From positions 310,001-374,000 of the forward strand of contig BSBM01000036.1 of assembly GCA_027924585.1 (NCBI GenBank): a stretch of DNA of 64,000 nt, read 5' to 3'. Source of the DNA: Larix kaempferi (lineage: Eukaryota; Streptophyta; Pinopsida; Pinales; Pinaceae). Positions 45,480 through 57,865 of this stretch are shown here, in pieces (the stretch's first letter is position 1; each line of letters begins with the position of its first letter). A program made the translations under genes and the position numbers. A model generated the notes under the pieces. The model was not told the DNA's origin and did no database searches. It worked only from the letters and a program-made list of their open reading frames with translations.

Positions 45480-46860
45480 CATGGGAGGGCGATCCTGCGG
45501 TAAATGCTAAGTGACATGTCTGTACCACTGTACAACCATCTGTCCCCTCTGATGTATCTGCTCGGGGCAATCTGAACAAAACTGTGTGCTTCCTTCGAAG
45601 GCATCGGATCTCTGATCTGGAAAAAAAGTACTGTGTGGTCCTCGACCGCACAGTCTGTAGTATGGTAGCTCCAGCTAACGTAGATGTGATAACAAGGCCC
45701 TGCTCCTGAACTTCCTCATCTGGCAACTGTCTACCCGAAGAAGTACCGTGGTTTGAGATCCTATGCTTGGTGAACCAAAAGTATGTGCACCCGAATCACA
45801 TGAAGGTGAAACCTGTGCCCGAGAACCTGTTCCTATACCAGAAGTCTCTGTAGATTGATTCCTTGAACTTGAAGATCCTGAAACTTGTGGACCAGTTACC
45901 GCTGAAGTCTGTGACCCTACACCCTGACTAGCTGAACTCTGAGATGCTGTCACCCGTGGAGTAATAATCTGCTGCTCCTCCAACTCTGACTCACAAGACT
46001 TCTTGAAGGCCTGTTCCTCCTCAAATCTCACCTCCCTCCTCACCACAACTTTCCTTTTTGCAGGAAGGTATATGCAGAAGGCCTTTGAAGTCTCATCATA
46101 GCCAATAAAGATTCCTTTCTCTGTAGTGGACTCTAACTTTGTCCTCTTCTCAGAAGGGACATGAGAATATGTAAGGCATCCAAATATGTGAAAGTGGCCT
46201 ATCTCAGGCTTCTTCTCGGTGAACATCTCCTCACGAGTTTTACACCCCAAGGCACGGTGTGGACTCCTGTTCTGCACATAAACAACAGTACTACGGGCCT
46301 CAACCCATAGAAAGAAAGGAAGACTCTGATCATGCAGCATGGCTCTAGTTGCTCCCAATATAGCTTTGTTTTTCCTTTCGACAACTCCATTCTCCTATGG
46401 AGTATATGGAACAGTCAACTTCCTCCTGATCCCCTCATGTCTGCAAAACTCATCAAACTCCTTAGAGGTATACTCACCCCCATTGTTTGACCTGAGTACC
46501 TGAATCTTCCTCCCTGTTGGGTTCTCCACAAGAGCTTTGAACTCTTGGAACCTCTTCAAGACTTCCTTAGACTTCTTGTTTTTCAAGAAGTAGATCTAGG
46601 TCTTCCTGGAGTAATCATCAATGAAACTGATATAATACTCAAAACCTGTCAATGAAGCAGAAGACATGGGTCCACATAAATCAGAATGTATCAAATCCAG
46701 TACTCCTCCAGATCTGTTATCACTGGTCGGAAAAGCAGTCTTGGTGTACTTTCCCAAAGCACACCCTTTGCACACGCCACTCTGCTCTGTGCTGAACTGT
46801 GGTAAACCTGTAGCCATCTCTCTCAACAATCTCAAAGCTGAATGATGAAGGTGGGCCATC
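45480..46860 (-). pseudogene. E2 integrase
   Basis: The pre-integrase HLHHSALRLLREM and zinc part CKGCALGKYTKTAF are at about 46745-46855. The catalytic region has SDLCGPM and FIDDYSRKT (46596-46680), VLRSNNGGEY at about 46480 (catalytic Asp changed to Asn), and NGVVERKN after a TAG at 46395. The C-terminal part EIGHFHIFGCLTYSHVPSEK and GIFIGYDETSKAF extends to about 46040, followed by a Ser/Thr-rich spacer. A second TAG at 46596 replaces a Trp conserved in E3. The loss of the central Asp would by itself inactivate the enzyme. Confidence 0.9.
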
Positions 46861-46868
46861 CTCCTGTG

Positions 46869-47381
46869 TCACAACTCACACAACTCACTGCTACTGCTAG
46901 TGTGGGTCAATGCATGATGAGGCTGGAAGAGAAGCTTGTATAGTTTCCCACATCTAATTCCAATGGCATATGAAGCAGATGGTCCTCCTGCTTTGGGAAA
47001 AACATACACTTTCCCATGTAGGACGTACACTCCAAAGCCCCTCTCCTCAATAGTGGAAACTGAAACAAGTTTCTTCTTCAACCCGGGGACGTACAAGACA
47101 TCCCTCAAAATCATGGGTTGCATGGACTCCCTCTGAAAGCTGACAGTCCCACGCACAACTGCTCTCACAACAGTATCATCACCCAACACTACCTCCAAGC
47201 TCAAGTCAGTCTCAGTCATCACGGTGAACATGTCTCGAACACCTGTCATATGGCTTGAAGCCCCACTGTCAATGTACCAAGTGGAATAAGTGGTGGAAGC
47301 ACTCAATGAATGACCAACCAATAAGGAATACTGTGTCTGATCCTCCACATCACTGCTGATGTAGATGCTCTCTCTGTACAA
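46869..47381 (-). pseudogene. E2 protease and Gag-pol spacer
   Basis: STWYIDSGASSHMTGVRDMF carries the Copia protease active site DSG. It is followed by LEVVLGDDTVVRAV, VSFQRESMQPM, LRDVLYVPGLKKKLVSVSTI and the pre-integrase lead-in GKLYKLLFQP. This piece is 170 codons without a stop. In the intact element it belonged to one polyprotein with Gag upstream and integrase downstream. Confidence 0.9.
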
Positions 47382-47419
47382 CCAACATAGAGAGAAAACT
47401 CTCCCTCAAATCGTGTAGC

Positions 47420-48290
47420 AAACTCATCAATGTCAGCTGCTGCTGTCGTCTGCTATTTCTTCTTCTTCTTGTTCGGACACTGTCCAGCATAGTGTCCAAA
47501 CTTCTGGCAAGCAAAGTATTTGACTTTGCTCATGTCTTTCTTTTGCTCTCCACTTTGCTGCTTGGCCCCACCCTTAGGGCCCTTCTTGAACTTCTTCTTC
47601 TTTCCCTTTGTTGCCAATGCCACATTCTCTTCATCCTCCCTACTATGAGACGAACTACCCTGTACATACCCTCTCCAGGTCTCCTCCTGAATGAAGTCAT
47701 CCTAGAGACGATCCCAGGAAGGCATATGCTCATGAGCAACTACGGACTCCACAAATATACCCCATGGATTTGTCACGCCATTCAATGTTGTCTGCACCAA
47801 TTCACTGCCTTGTACAACCTCCCCAACTGCTCCGAGTTCATCTCTAACCTGTGTGATCCTAGTAAAGGTATGAAGCCATGTTTTCACCCTTGTTCATGCG
47901 AATGCCTTTTAACTTTTCTCTCAATACCATTTTCTTGTTTTCGTTTGAACTTTGGTAAAGATTAGTTAAGGCATTCCACATCCAAAATGCATGGTCTTTT
48001 CTTGTAATGTGTGGGATCACATGGTCCTTCACGGCATCAAGTATGATCTTTCTCGCTTTTACATCCTTCTTGAGAAAAACAACCTTATCAGTAGCATCAG
48101 TAGGTATTGTGACTAGATTAACTGTGGTACTGTTCACTATCTCCCATGGTTCATTTTCTTCTAGTATCAACACTATTCTAGCATTCCATGGGCTAAAATT
48201 TACAGTCCCATCCATCCTATCTTCTATTCTAAAGTCCGATGGCCATAACCCCAAACTGTCCAAGAACCTGTTTTCTTCACTAACCAACTG
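47420..48290 (-). pseudogene. E2 Gag with defective zinc knuckle
   Basis: RIEDRMDGTVNFSPWNARIV opens the Gag (about 48170-48235), followed by KDHVIPHITRKDHAFWMWNA, VLREKLKGIRMNKGENMASY and, after a frameshift near 47880, TRITQVRDELGAVGEVVQGS. A TAG interrupts at 47702 before DDFIQEETWRG. The knuckle reads VKYFACQKFGHYAGQC (near 47480-47530), where Tyr replaces the first Cys of CX2CX4HX4C. Confidence 0.88.
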
Positions 48291-48351
48291 TTCTCCCTTC
48301 TTTTCCAAGTCTGAAATTTTTTTCTGAGATTTGTTTTTGGCCTTTATTTTA

Positions 48352-48363
48352 GGTCTGATGCCA
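48352..48363 (-). other. Primer-binding site of E2
   Basis: The minus strand reads TGGCATCAGACC, two bases from TGGTATCAGAGC, and abuts the LTR. Confidence 0.85.
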
Positions 48364-49540
48364 TGAAAATTTTTGTAACCCCAACCTGGTTTCAAGTTTA
48401 TTTTTTCACATGAAGTTTAATGCCCAAACCCCATGACTGCATATTACCTTCAATGCATAAAAATTTAATTTTTCTTGAAACACATGGATTTTTTTTCAAC
48501 TTTAAACAACTCAGAAATTTTATGACAGCCAAACCACGAAATTTAAAGACTTGGAAATTTTATGACAGCCAAACCACAAAATTTAAAGACTCAGAATTTT
48601 AGCCAAATAGGCTCATGAAAAACCCCAAAGCGAAAACCTGATAGGAGAGAGAAATTTTATTCTTTCGGAGAAATTACAAAAATTTACAGCATTACTTATC
48701 TCAACCAATTTCTTCTCGAAATTTGTGTCAAACTGTCACAGTGCAACCTGTTGAAAATTTTCGTCCTTTTCCCCAAAATTTGTGCCCAAAAGACTGCTGT
48801 ACGGCCTTGATTTCTGTGTAAAAACAGTCCCTTGAATTATGCGCATAAGAACAACAGTTTACTGTCTTGAAAACTGTTCAATCTGTATGGCTTGCTGACT
48901 GTACCTCACCTCAAAATCTGTGCCTAAACTTAGCCTCGATTTCTGTGCAGCTGTACGGTCTGCCTCAATTTCTATGCACTTTAAAACTTCTGTACAATGC
49001 CTCAAAAACTGTGCTCTTGTCTTGGGAATCGTGCCTCTCAGAAGCTCCTTGGGATTCATGCGAGTTTTTGTCTTCTTTTTTCCTAGGTCGAATTCTCTTC
49101 AAAACCCTAGTCTTCTCTTCTCTCCTTTCTCTTCTTCTCTTTTGCTCTCCAAATCTTTTAGATCACAATGATTGAATGAATGCCTCAATCCCTAGTTTCT
49201 CCTCTTTTTGTTCATGGTAACTTCTTCTTGAGATTCAATGGCCAAGATTAGGTTTTGGCTCAATGAGATCTAAGGCTCACATAAAAGGCTCATTAATAAT
49301 TTAATAAATGAATTTAATGCACTTTTCACTTAAGTACATTAATGACCCTTTTAATTTCTCACCTTCTTTATTTCTCATAAAGACGATTAAAAATTAGAAC
49401 TATGAGCAAAATTTACAAAGTGACTTTAAAATTGTAAAGTGCTTCTCACTTTAATAAAGTGACTAGGGACCACTTTTAATGTTTTATCCACCCCTAGGCA
49501 TCACAAGGTGGAAAAACACTTACTTGGTACTTTTTCAATA
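48364..49540 (-). repeat. E2 right (5') LTR
   Basis: It runs from TGAAAATTTTTGTAACCCCA to ACTTTTTCAATA, 1177 bp; the terminal CA has become TA. Many substitutions and a short duplication near 48520-48600 separate it from the left LTR, so the insertion is not recent. Confidence 0.92.
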
Positions 49541-49545
49541 GTACT

Positions 49546-51480
49546 ACTTGATTCTTATGAGAAAAGCAAGGTATGAATGATTTGCTTATATCTGTGGGGT
49601 TATTATTAAGGTCAATGGACTTTTGTAGCAATAAGAGCTTGTCAAAATAACATTCCCTTGGACATGCCATTTTCGTCTGCAATGCATGGTTTATTTAAAC
49701 CTTTATTCTTTTATTGTCATCCTTAGTTGTCTGTATTTAAATGATGATTTGTGGAAGATAGTTTAGTGACACCAGAGGTTATTGAGTGCATTGCTTTGGA
49801 GTCATTAGCAAGCATTTAACCATTCACACCTATACATGTCCATACAAAGTTACAAACATGTCGGTGCCCATAAACTAAGGTGATATATATATTTTTTGCA
49901 AGGCTTTCTTATATATATTATGTGTGGGTTGTATGGTACATTTTTAACACTTGGAAAGCTCTCCCATCCTAAGCTAATAATTTGAATATGTTTTATGAAT
50001 TTATAAACATGGCAAAGCCAAACGGATCCATTAATTTGTTAGCATCATTTGTGAGTCGTAACTTTGTAAGTCAAAAAAAGCCAATTGGGGTCATTGGTAA
50101 CACCTGACTATGTCATTGGATAATAACTAACCATTTGTTCTTGCACAACATAGGAGAAGTTGGGGTTTTAAGATCAAAGGAAAAATTGTTTGATCGACTC
50201 GAAAGGATCATTAGATGAAGATCTAACTTGACTCCAACAAGGAGATCTTAAAGAAATTAGAGGTAAGTTTATAGATGCAAGAAATTATGGAAAATGCATT
50301 GTGATCCAGAAAGGAAAGGCATTGATTAGAGATTTGCCTCTGCTGGGCTGGTCTAAAAGCATTGGCCTATTCCATCCACCTCCTAGCTATGACATAGCAT
50401 GGAGACTTTATCTAACATTTCGGTTGTGTTATGGAATGTAATGGCTTGCTCTTTTTATCCCCATCTTCCTTTGTTGATGTCATATGATTTATGATTTGAC
50501 ATCATCTTTCTCAGGAAACACATGAAACTAAAGAGAAACCACCATCCAACTTCATAGGGTATTCTTAGATTTCAATACATGGGCTAGAGCTCCATGATGC
50601 ACTTAGTTTTAGACAGTTCAAGCATGAATGACGAGTACAAATAGGAATGTCAACCATGACCAATAGAACACTGTGACCTTGGCTAGGATTTTGTGACCAT
50701 GTCACTGCAACCAAAGCACATATAGTCAGATGAATTTTGTTATGGTTTTGGATTTGTCCATTTTATCACTTGGAAATTATTTCCTGCAAAGACTTGAAGG
50801 ACTCTGCATAACCCTTAAGAAAAGAGCCAATGTCATCTCTCCCTATTCCATTCTCTCCTCAGGTTGGTGCTTTGCCAACCATAGGGGGCTTCCCTAAATG
50901 ATTGAAGGTATAAAATGTGGTTCCTAGGGGGAAATATTACATGCGTAATGAAAATCACCCCGAAAGGTTTGGATGCATCCATTGCTGGATTCATGACACT
51001 TGGTAGAGTGCATCTCACCCTCTACCTCATCCTGATGCCTATATCGAAATTGCACCTCCATGCTAGGCATTTGAACATGAAGGACATCCCGAGATACACC
51101 TCTATCTCTAACATATTTGATTAGATATGAGTTGCTTAGTTAGATGTTGAAATTTAAGTAGTGCAACAGAGCCGTTTCTGATTTCCCAGCACTTAGGCAA
51201 GGATTGCAAAAGGAAAGAGCATACGCGGTCTACACTAAATGGTTTGTTCCAGTTGAGATTGTAAATGAAAGTACAATTGTTTGTAATTTATTAATTGCAA
51301 GAATCTCTTTCCCACACGTTTCTTTGTCGGGCAAGCCCTTAGATAGCCCAATATTTCGGGAAATCAATGCCAAACTTATTGTGATTGCAAAATGGTAAAT
51401 TGTAAGATTGTGAGATTGTACAATTGTGAAAAGACAAATTGCAGAAACGAAAGTTGTTTTCTAATTACTACACTGTGAGT
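49546..51480. other. Intron 2 DNA without recognised element
   Basis: Mixed, moderately AT-rich sequence with only short unrecognised open frames (for example 51204-51398). No SMP-domain exon was found here. Confidence 0.5.
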
Positions 51481-53660
51481 CTCTTTTCCCTTTCGGTACT
51501 TTGGGAGAGCATAGTGGGTTAGTATTGGTTTGCAAAACATGGAAAATAAAGCAAACTAATCTACTTGATCAAGATTAAGATTTTTCTACTGATTAGCAAA
51601 CTAAACTAAAGCTAAAAAGCAAACACGCTTAAGGCAGATATAGGCTTTCCCCAATGGGGGAAGGGGGGGGGTGTGGGCACTGTGTAGTCCACTCGCTTAT
51701 TTTTTATTACAACTTACAAAATAATTTTAAAGAATGCCTTTGATCCTTATAGATCTGGATCAGGGAGGCTTACAATAAATTACAAGAAGAAAAAAGATCG
51801 GAAGAACAGTTGATCTCCGGAGCCCTGAATGGTTAGATTTGCAGAAATTTTGCCATAGTCTCTTTTTCCTCTTTCGCCAGATCTAAAAAACCAACGAACT
51901 AAGATTTACAAGATTAGTAGATTAGTCCAAAAATTACATAAAAAATATACAACATAGTACTTGGAAAATATTCTGGGAAACTTCTACTACAAGTACTGCA
52001 TTTAAGATAGATCTAGATTTCTGATAAAGCTTTTGAAAAGGAACTTTTTTGTATCTATCTAACTAAGTAACAAGAGATGTAAAATGAATCTATAGATCTG
52101 ATCTACTTGCTTTAAAACAAAGTAACAAGAAAGATTGATTGTTTTAAATGATGGAAGAAAGGAGAACCAAGCCCCAACTTGAAGGTTTGGAGGATCAAGA
52201 ATGCCGGCAACACGACGAGGGTAAAAAACTATAAAACCGAATACTGAAGTTAGAAGAAGATGCAACTTAGCTCGACCTCCTCCTTCGGCTTCCTATCCTG
52301 CACAGTCTCAAGAAACACTTGCAAAAGAGGGATCAAATATAGTATATACAATTAGAAGAAACTAGAAGGGCATTAGTACAACTGAATACACATGTTGCTT
52401 CTAAATCTCTAACTAACCAAATATACATAAGCAAATCAAAGACTATGGATGCTTACTCTATGGCCTCAAAGGCCTTCTAAGCTAGATCAATCCACAACTA
52501 AATACAAGAGCAAAAATAAACTAAGCTAGATATTACCTCAATCAAGGAAAGCATGCATCAAGATGGACAAATTGCAGAGCATATAGACCTCCAAAGCCTT
52601 TCAAGAAAAGTTACAAGAGTTACAAGAGCAGAGGTTCAATGCTTTTTCCATCCCAAACACTGGAGCAATTGCCTCGCTTAAATAGAGTTTCTGAGAGAGG
52701 GGGGGGGCACATGAGATGATGAGGGCGCATGAGAGAATTTGGGGATCTAGATTGATTCCTGATTGAGGCTGATTGATGAGTAAACATAAGAGGTGGGCGC
52801 CACTTCACAAGAGGTGCGCCCCTTCATCCTTGGTTCCTCCTCCTTCCAACAATATGACACCACATGAGGAAGTACGCCCCTCTCATGAGGGAGGGCGCAT
52901 CTCATACTAGAGACCAACTTGCCTTAACTAAAAACTTGATTGAAATCACTCGATATTGATTGATTTGGCCTTCGATATGATCCATAGTTGAATTGGATCA
53001 TCACTGGGACAAAATTCCTTTGATTTAGGAATTTGATTTTCTCTCATATTCTTTATTTTTTAAATTTTTTATTCACTTTTATGATTTTTTGAGAGAATTT
53101 CTATTTAAGTGATAAATAATCACTCAAACACTTAGGAAAGTTGGTTTAGGGGTAACATGGGTGCTCCGAGTTAGAAACCGAGCACCCCCATGGTGAATTT
53201 CACCTCCTAACCACTTTTTTATTAGATTTTCAACTTTACAATAAAAACATTAAAAAATAGTCCCGTTTGCGGGAAAAGTTTTTATGTCCAAAAACAAAAA
53301 TAAATCCTATGGGGACTTAGTACATGTCCATGTGACTCATTATTGATGGCTAGCATGTTAAAATACATAGACCCCTAGACTTTAATAACCTCCCAAGGTT
53401 TAGCCACGAAGGCAGATACTCCAACTTTGGGGGTGTGAGTGAAAAACTCATGAATTATGCGTCGCTGAAAATCAAGGCATAATAACTAAGGAAAAAACAC
53501 TCTAGAGTACCAAATTGATAGATAAACCTAAGGCAAGTCAAGTCTGTTACAAAAAACATCATGTTAGACCAACTTATTACAATTCCCCGTGGGGCATAGA
53601 CATGTAATATTTTGAAAACCAGGCCAAAATTGGCCGGCTGAACTACCGAATGCTGGCAAT
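51481..53660 (-). repeat. LTR-like repeat R1, copy C, with leader-like flank
   Basis: The part 53160-53660 clearly matches R1-A in inverse orientation (CTTTAATAACCTCCCAAGG, CTCCAACTTTGGGGG, GTGAAAAACTCATG, AAGGAAAAAACACTCTAGAG). The remainder to 51481 is non-coding, with GCGCC- and GAGGGCGCA-type phrases near 52690-52910 that recall the GC-rich phrases of R1-A and -B. Borders are uncertain. Confidence 0.5.
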
Positions 53661-54101
53661 GAACAAGTACATTGTTTCAATCTTCGCCGGCTCTCTTGGA
53701 AACCAACTAAGTACAACTTAGGTGGTAACATCTGGCTCCAACTGCGGGACATGTGCTCAATCTGGTCCTTAGGCAAGGAGAGGATGCGAGAACACCAGAA
53801 TCTCTGGTTTCTATAACTTGTAAAAACATCTCATCTTGACAAGAAAACCCTTTAGTAGCACAAGTTTTATAAAAAAGCCAATGGACCACAAGTTGCATTT
53901 ATTTGAAAAATGAAACTAAGAAAATTCGAAAGTACAAAAAGGAAAATACTGAAAAAGAAATGCCGAAAGTAAATTCTCACTTTAAGGAGCTTATTTTCCA
54001 ACTCTAAGCATAACATAATCAAAATGCTAAGTGTAATCAGAAACCCAATGTAACCATTTAAGCATTTTATCAATATAAACTTTTTTTTACCTTGTATTTG
54101 G

Positions 54102-55335
54102 TTACCAGCCAAAACAAGGATACCCTATTTGCGAAATGCAAACCTGCGTATTGATTCTGGATGGGAGGGCTGGATGCGAGATCATAGGTATGTAATACTT
54201 CATTGACTGCTTCCCAAATTGGCAAGTCCTCTCGCAGGCTGCTTCTATCCAAGAATGGATAGGACTGATATAGACTTTTGAATGATGAGGCAGATCAACC
54301 ACTTCATCATTATGTTCAACAGGACTTATCGAATGACAACTCTCTGTGTAAGCTCGAAGCTTATTGAAGGCATTCGACTTATATGGGACTATTAACTCCC
54401 TCTTGATCCCAACATCCGGACAGAACTTCTTGAAGACATTCAATGTGTACTCGCCTCCATTATCTGTTGTAAGCACTTTGATCTTCTTCCCAGTCTGGTT
54501 CTCCTCAAGAGCTTTGAACTCTTGGAATTGTCTGAGAACCTCTCTAGATTCCTTGCTCTTCAACAGATAGATCCATGTCTTCCTAAAATGGTAATCTATG
54601 AAGCTCACATAATAGCTGAACTCTCCAATAGATACGACTGACATGGGCCCACAAATATCTTAATGGATCCTATCCAAGATCCCTTTGGACCTGTTATCAC
54701 TTCCGGGGAATACAGTCTTGGCATACTTTCCCATGGCACACACTATGCATATACTGTGATGGTGTGTACCGAAAGAAGGAAAACCGGTTACTCTCTCCCT
54801 GAGCACTTTGAGTGCTCCATGATGCAAATGTGCCATATGTCTATGCCATAACTCACTGTCATGACTACTGTTGTTGCTCACCAACGCACTGGCAGGTTTG
54901 ATTTGTTGTATGTACATCTTGTTTCTCCCGACTCCAATTATCTTCGCCAAGCTGAAACTGTATCACTTGGGATGGATGTAGACTTTCCTATCTCGGAAAG
55001 TTACCTCAAACCCTTTGTCCTCCCAAGATAGAAACTAAAATCAGATTCTTCTGCAACCCTGGTACATATAGTACGTCTTTCACTAGTAATGCCTTCCCAG
55101 ACTCCCTTTGAAACTTCACAGTCCCTGTGCCTGCTAGACTGTACTTGGAGTATTCCCCAAGCTCAATGTAGAAGTCAAAGCTATGCTCCTTTACACTGGT
55201 GAAATAGTCTCGTACTCCAGCCATTTGACATGAAGTACCACTGTCAATGTACCACACACCAGTGGTCATTGAGCTAGTAAGACATGCGACGAGTGAGGAC
55301 TCATCCTCCCTACCATTGGTGGATGCCCCATCCAA
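54102..55335 (-). pseudogene. Copia remnant E3: protease and integrase core
   Basis: Protease GVWYIDSGTSCQMAGVRDYF (DSG kept) is at about 55200-55265 and LVKDVLYVPGLQKNLILVS at about 55030-55090. Pre-integrase DSELWHRHMAHLHHGALKVL with CIVCAMGKYAKTVF follows at 54660-54900. The integrase core has VSFIDYHFRKTWIYLLKSKE and VLTTDNGGEY, with the catalytic Asp kept, at 54450-54620. Downstream of 54360 the sequence no longer follows Copia well. Only about 165 bp lie between the protease and the PBS, so Gag has been deleted. RT and the 3' LTR are missing. Confidence 0.88.
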
Positions 55336-55487
55336 CTAGTCCTCTGTCCTCAACCTGGTAGACAACAACAACAAAATTTTCTGCAATCCCTGTGAAACCT
55401 GTAACCCAGTCTTACGAAAAAACTTCCGTAACTTTACCATTATTTCGCCAAATCTGTCCCACTAGATTACTCCTCAGAGCGAAATCG

Positions 55488-55499
55488 GCTCTGATACCA
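55488..55499 (-). other. Primer-binding site of E3
   Basis: The minus strand reads TGGTATCAGAGC, a perfect plant Copia initiator-Met PBS, directly next to the LTR start TGTTAACTTTATACC. Confidence 0.92.
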
Positions 55500-56060
55500 T
55501 GTTAACTTTATACCCTTATACAGATCTTGATTAGCAACAACTATTAATGTGTTCTTCAGTTAATTGTTCAACATTAATAATCGAAAATACAACTGTATAA
55601 GAAACCATAAGTGCACAGTGGAACAACAAAATGCAACCACACAAAATAGACCCAAGGAAACCCCAACTAGGGAGAAACCAACAAATGTTTGTCTTCTTCT
55701 TATTGCAGAATTTGATTACAACACTACAATAGTCCTCCAAATAAACCCTTCGGATCTGGACCAAAACACATAGAAAGATACTCCAAATCCTTTCTGTAAA
55801 ATGGATAGACAAACCTTAGATCCACCTTGGATCTAATAGACAATATAAGTAACTCTTCCCTGAAAAAGGCTGTAATCTCAAACTGAAATCTAGACTGCTC
55901 ACTACAAGAGGAAATCTGTCTCTTGCAACTGTGATCACTCACTCTCAATGTGTCTCACACAACTCTCCTTAGACTCTTATAACATTCACTTTATGTCAAT
56001 ACCATGGGCAAATACCATGGGACACCCAGTGCCATGGGCCCTTCAATACCACGGGCAAAT
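55500..56060 (-). repeat. E3 5' LTR (right end approximate)
   Basis: The LTR begins at 55500 (TGTTAACTTT). Its outer end was not fixed; a cluster of TACCATGGGCAAAT-type repeats lies at 55998-56060. No matching second LTR was found on the other side. Confidence 0.6.
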
Positions 56061-56102
56061 TGACCTTTTGCAAAGAGAGTTACAAATTGAGGATACTTCC
56101 AC

Positions 56103-56465
56103 GTGCTAGACACAAGCCAATGTAGAAGCACCTATCCTCACTACAAACTTCAACATCTGATTCGATTCCCTATCTATGTTTGTGCCATTCCTCGAGATCA
56201 ATGGATGCAACAAATTTCTTTTTCTAGTCTGTCTATATTTCAAGAAGCCAAGAAAGAAGACCCTGTGTCCCACTTGTTTGAATTCTTTGTGTTTTGCTGT
56301 GGTGTGGATTATACATCCGATGCCCAACAATTATGTTTGTTTCCATCAAATTTGAAGGAAACTACAATGAAAATTCTGCCAATCACTAGAAGCAAATTCT
56401 ATAACATCTTGGCCACAAAAGAAGGAATACACACATCTATAGAGAAGACTATTGAATCTGCATGA
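56103..56465 (+). pseudogene. Possible retroelement Gag fragment
   Basis: A 120-codon open stretch contains DQWMQQISFSSLSIFQEAKK, HLFEFFVFCCGVDYTSDAQQ and LCLFPSNLKETTMKILPITR. The order F..FC......DAQ...LFPS.LK resembles the retrotransposon Gag core of Gypsy-type elements (family knowledge). Nothing recognisable follows it on this strand, so it is at best a short relic. It could be chance. Confidence 0.35.
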
Positions 56466-56697
56466 AGCTTTTGAAAAGTCCAGGACCCTCTAACATAAAA
56501 ATTTGCCTTACTTTATGTTATCACCCAGAAATTCCTGTCCTGCAAAGGAAACTGGAGTCTCTGTCTATAGGAAATAAGCCACTGTTACCTTGCTTACTTC
56601 CTCCCACTTCAACCAAGGGGGTATTCTTAATAAGGGGTCAGCTGCAGATCAATTAACAATTAGTAATACTTTAAATAAAAAAAGAGAGTGCTGTTCG

Positions 56698-57865
56698 TGA
56701 AATTTTTTGTGTTCCCCAATCCAGTTTCAAGTTTTTCAATTCATGTCATTTAATTCCCAAACCCCATGAGTTTAATACTGCTGAAAATGAGATTTTCAGA
56801 CATAATTTTTTTTTCTTGAAACACTTGGAAACTTTTCACACTTTTAATGAAGTCAGAAATTTAAATCAGCCATACACATAAAATATAACACTCAGAATTT
56901 TGGCCAATGGCCCAGGAAAAACCCCGAAGGAAAAACCTGATGAGAGAAAGATTGTTATTATATTTTCTTCTTGAAAATGAATGTACAGCAGAAAAGAAGG
57001 TAACAGTAAAATCACAGCTTATCCCAAACCAGGATGACTGTATACACTGCCTTGGAAAACTGTGGTGTTCTTGCCTCGTTTTCCGTGCAAACTTAACCTC
57101 GAATTTCATGCCCTCAAAGCACTTTACGGACTATTAAAAGCAGAATTTTCCCTTTTGAAATTCGTGCTAGGTACAGCCTGTTTACCTCGATTTTTGTGCC
57201 ACTGTCACGGCAATTTAATTTCTGGAAAATCGTGCCACTGTCAGACCTTGAAATCTGTGTGCTGCTGCTACAGAAATACGCTGTACAGATGTCGTACAGA
57301 CACTGTAGGGATGCTGCACTCTGCCTCAAAATCTGTGTCTTCACTCCTCAAAAACTGTGCCAGATTTATGTCTTGAAATCTGAGCTCAACTTTCTTCACT
57401 GTTGTACAGATTCTTCTCTCTCCAAAACCCTCCTCCTCAAGTTGAGTTCTTCTCTTCTCTATTCTCCTTGCTCTCTAAAATCTCTTTTGTGAATAATGAG
57501 AAAATGAATGCCTCAATCCCTAATCCTTTTTCTTTTTGTTCATGGTAACCACCTCTAAATCAATGGTCAAGATTAGATCTTGAACCATCAAAATCAATGG
57601 CTAGAAATAAATGCTCATTAACTCATTAAATGAATAATAAATGCACTTTTCATCTAAATACGTAAAGAGCCTTTTAATTAATCACTGACTTTATTTCTCA
57701 TAATGTCAATTAAAAAATATAACCATGAGCAATCCTTATAAAGTGACTTTATAAATCATAACGTACTTCTCACTTTAATAAAGTGACTAGGGACCTCATC
57801 AATTGTTTTTCCACCCCTAGGCATCAAAAGACGGAAAACCAATTGCCTTGGTACAATTTTTAACA
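56698..57865 (-). repeat. E4 3' LTR
   Basis: It runs from TGAAATTTTTTGTGTTCCCC to GGTACAATTTTTAACA, 1168 bp, and is related to the E2 LTR along its length (CAGTTTCAAGTTT, AAACCCCATGA, AGTGACTAGGGACC, CCACCCCTAGGCATCA). CTCGA/TTGAAATTTGTGCC units fill 57060-57420. Confidence 0.9.

Larger units (their letters stand above)
38977..49540 (-). mobile_element. Full-length Copia element E2 with target duplication
   Basis: The LTRs are 38977-40170 and 48364-49540, and the flanking direct repeat GTACT (38972-38976 and 49541-49545) is exact. In transcription order (right to left) come PBS, Gag, knuckle, protease, pre-integrase, integrase, a 3.4-kb insertion, RT, RNase H and a polypurine tract. The total of 10.56 kb falls to about 7.1 kb without the insertion. 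It is antisense to the host gene. Several TAG stops and a Cys-to-Tyr change in the knuckle show that it is dead. Confidence 0.93.
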
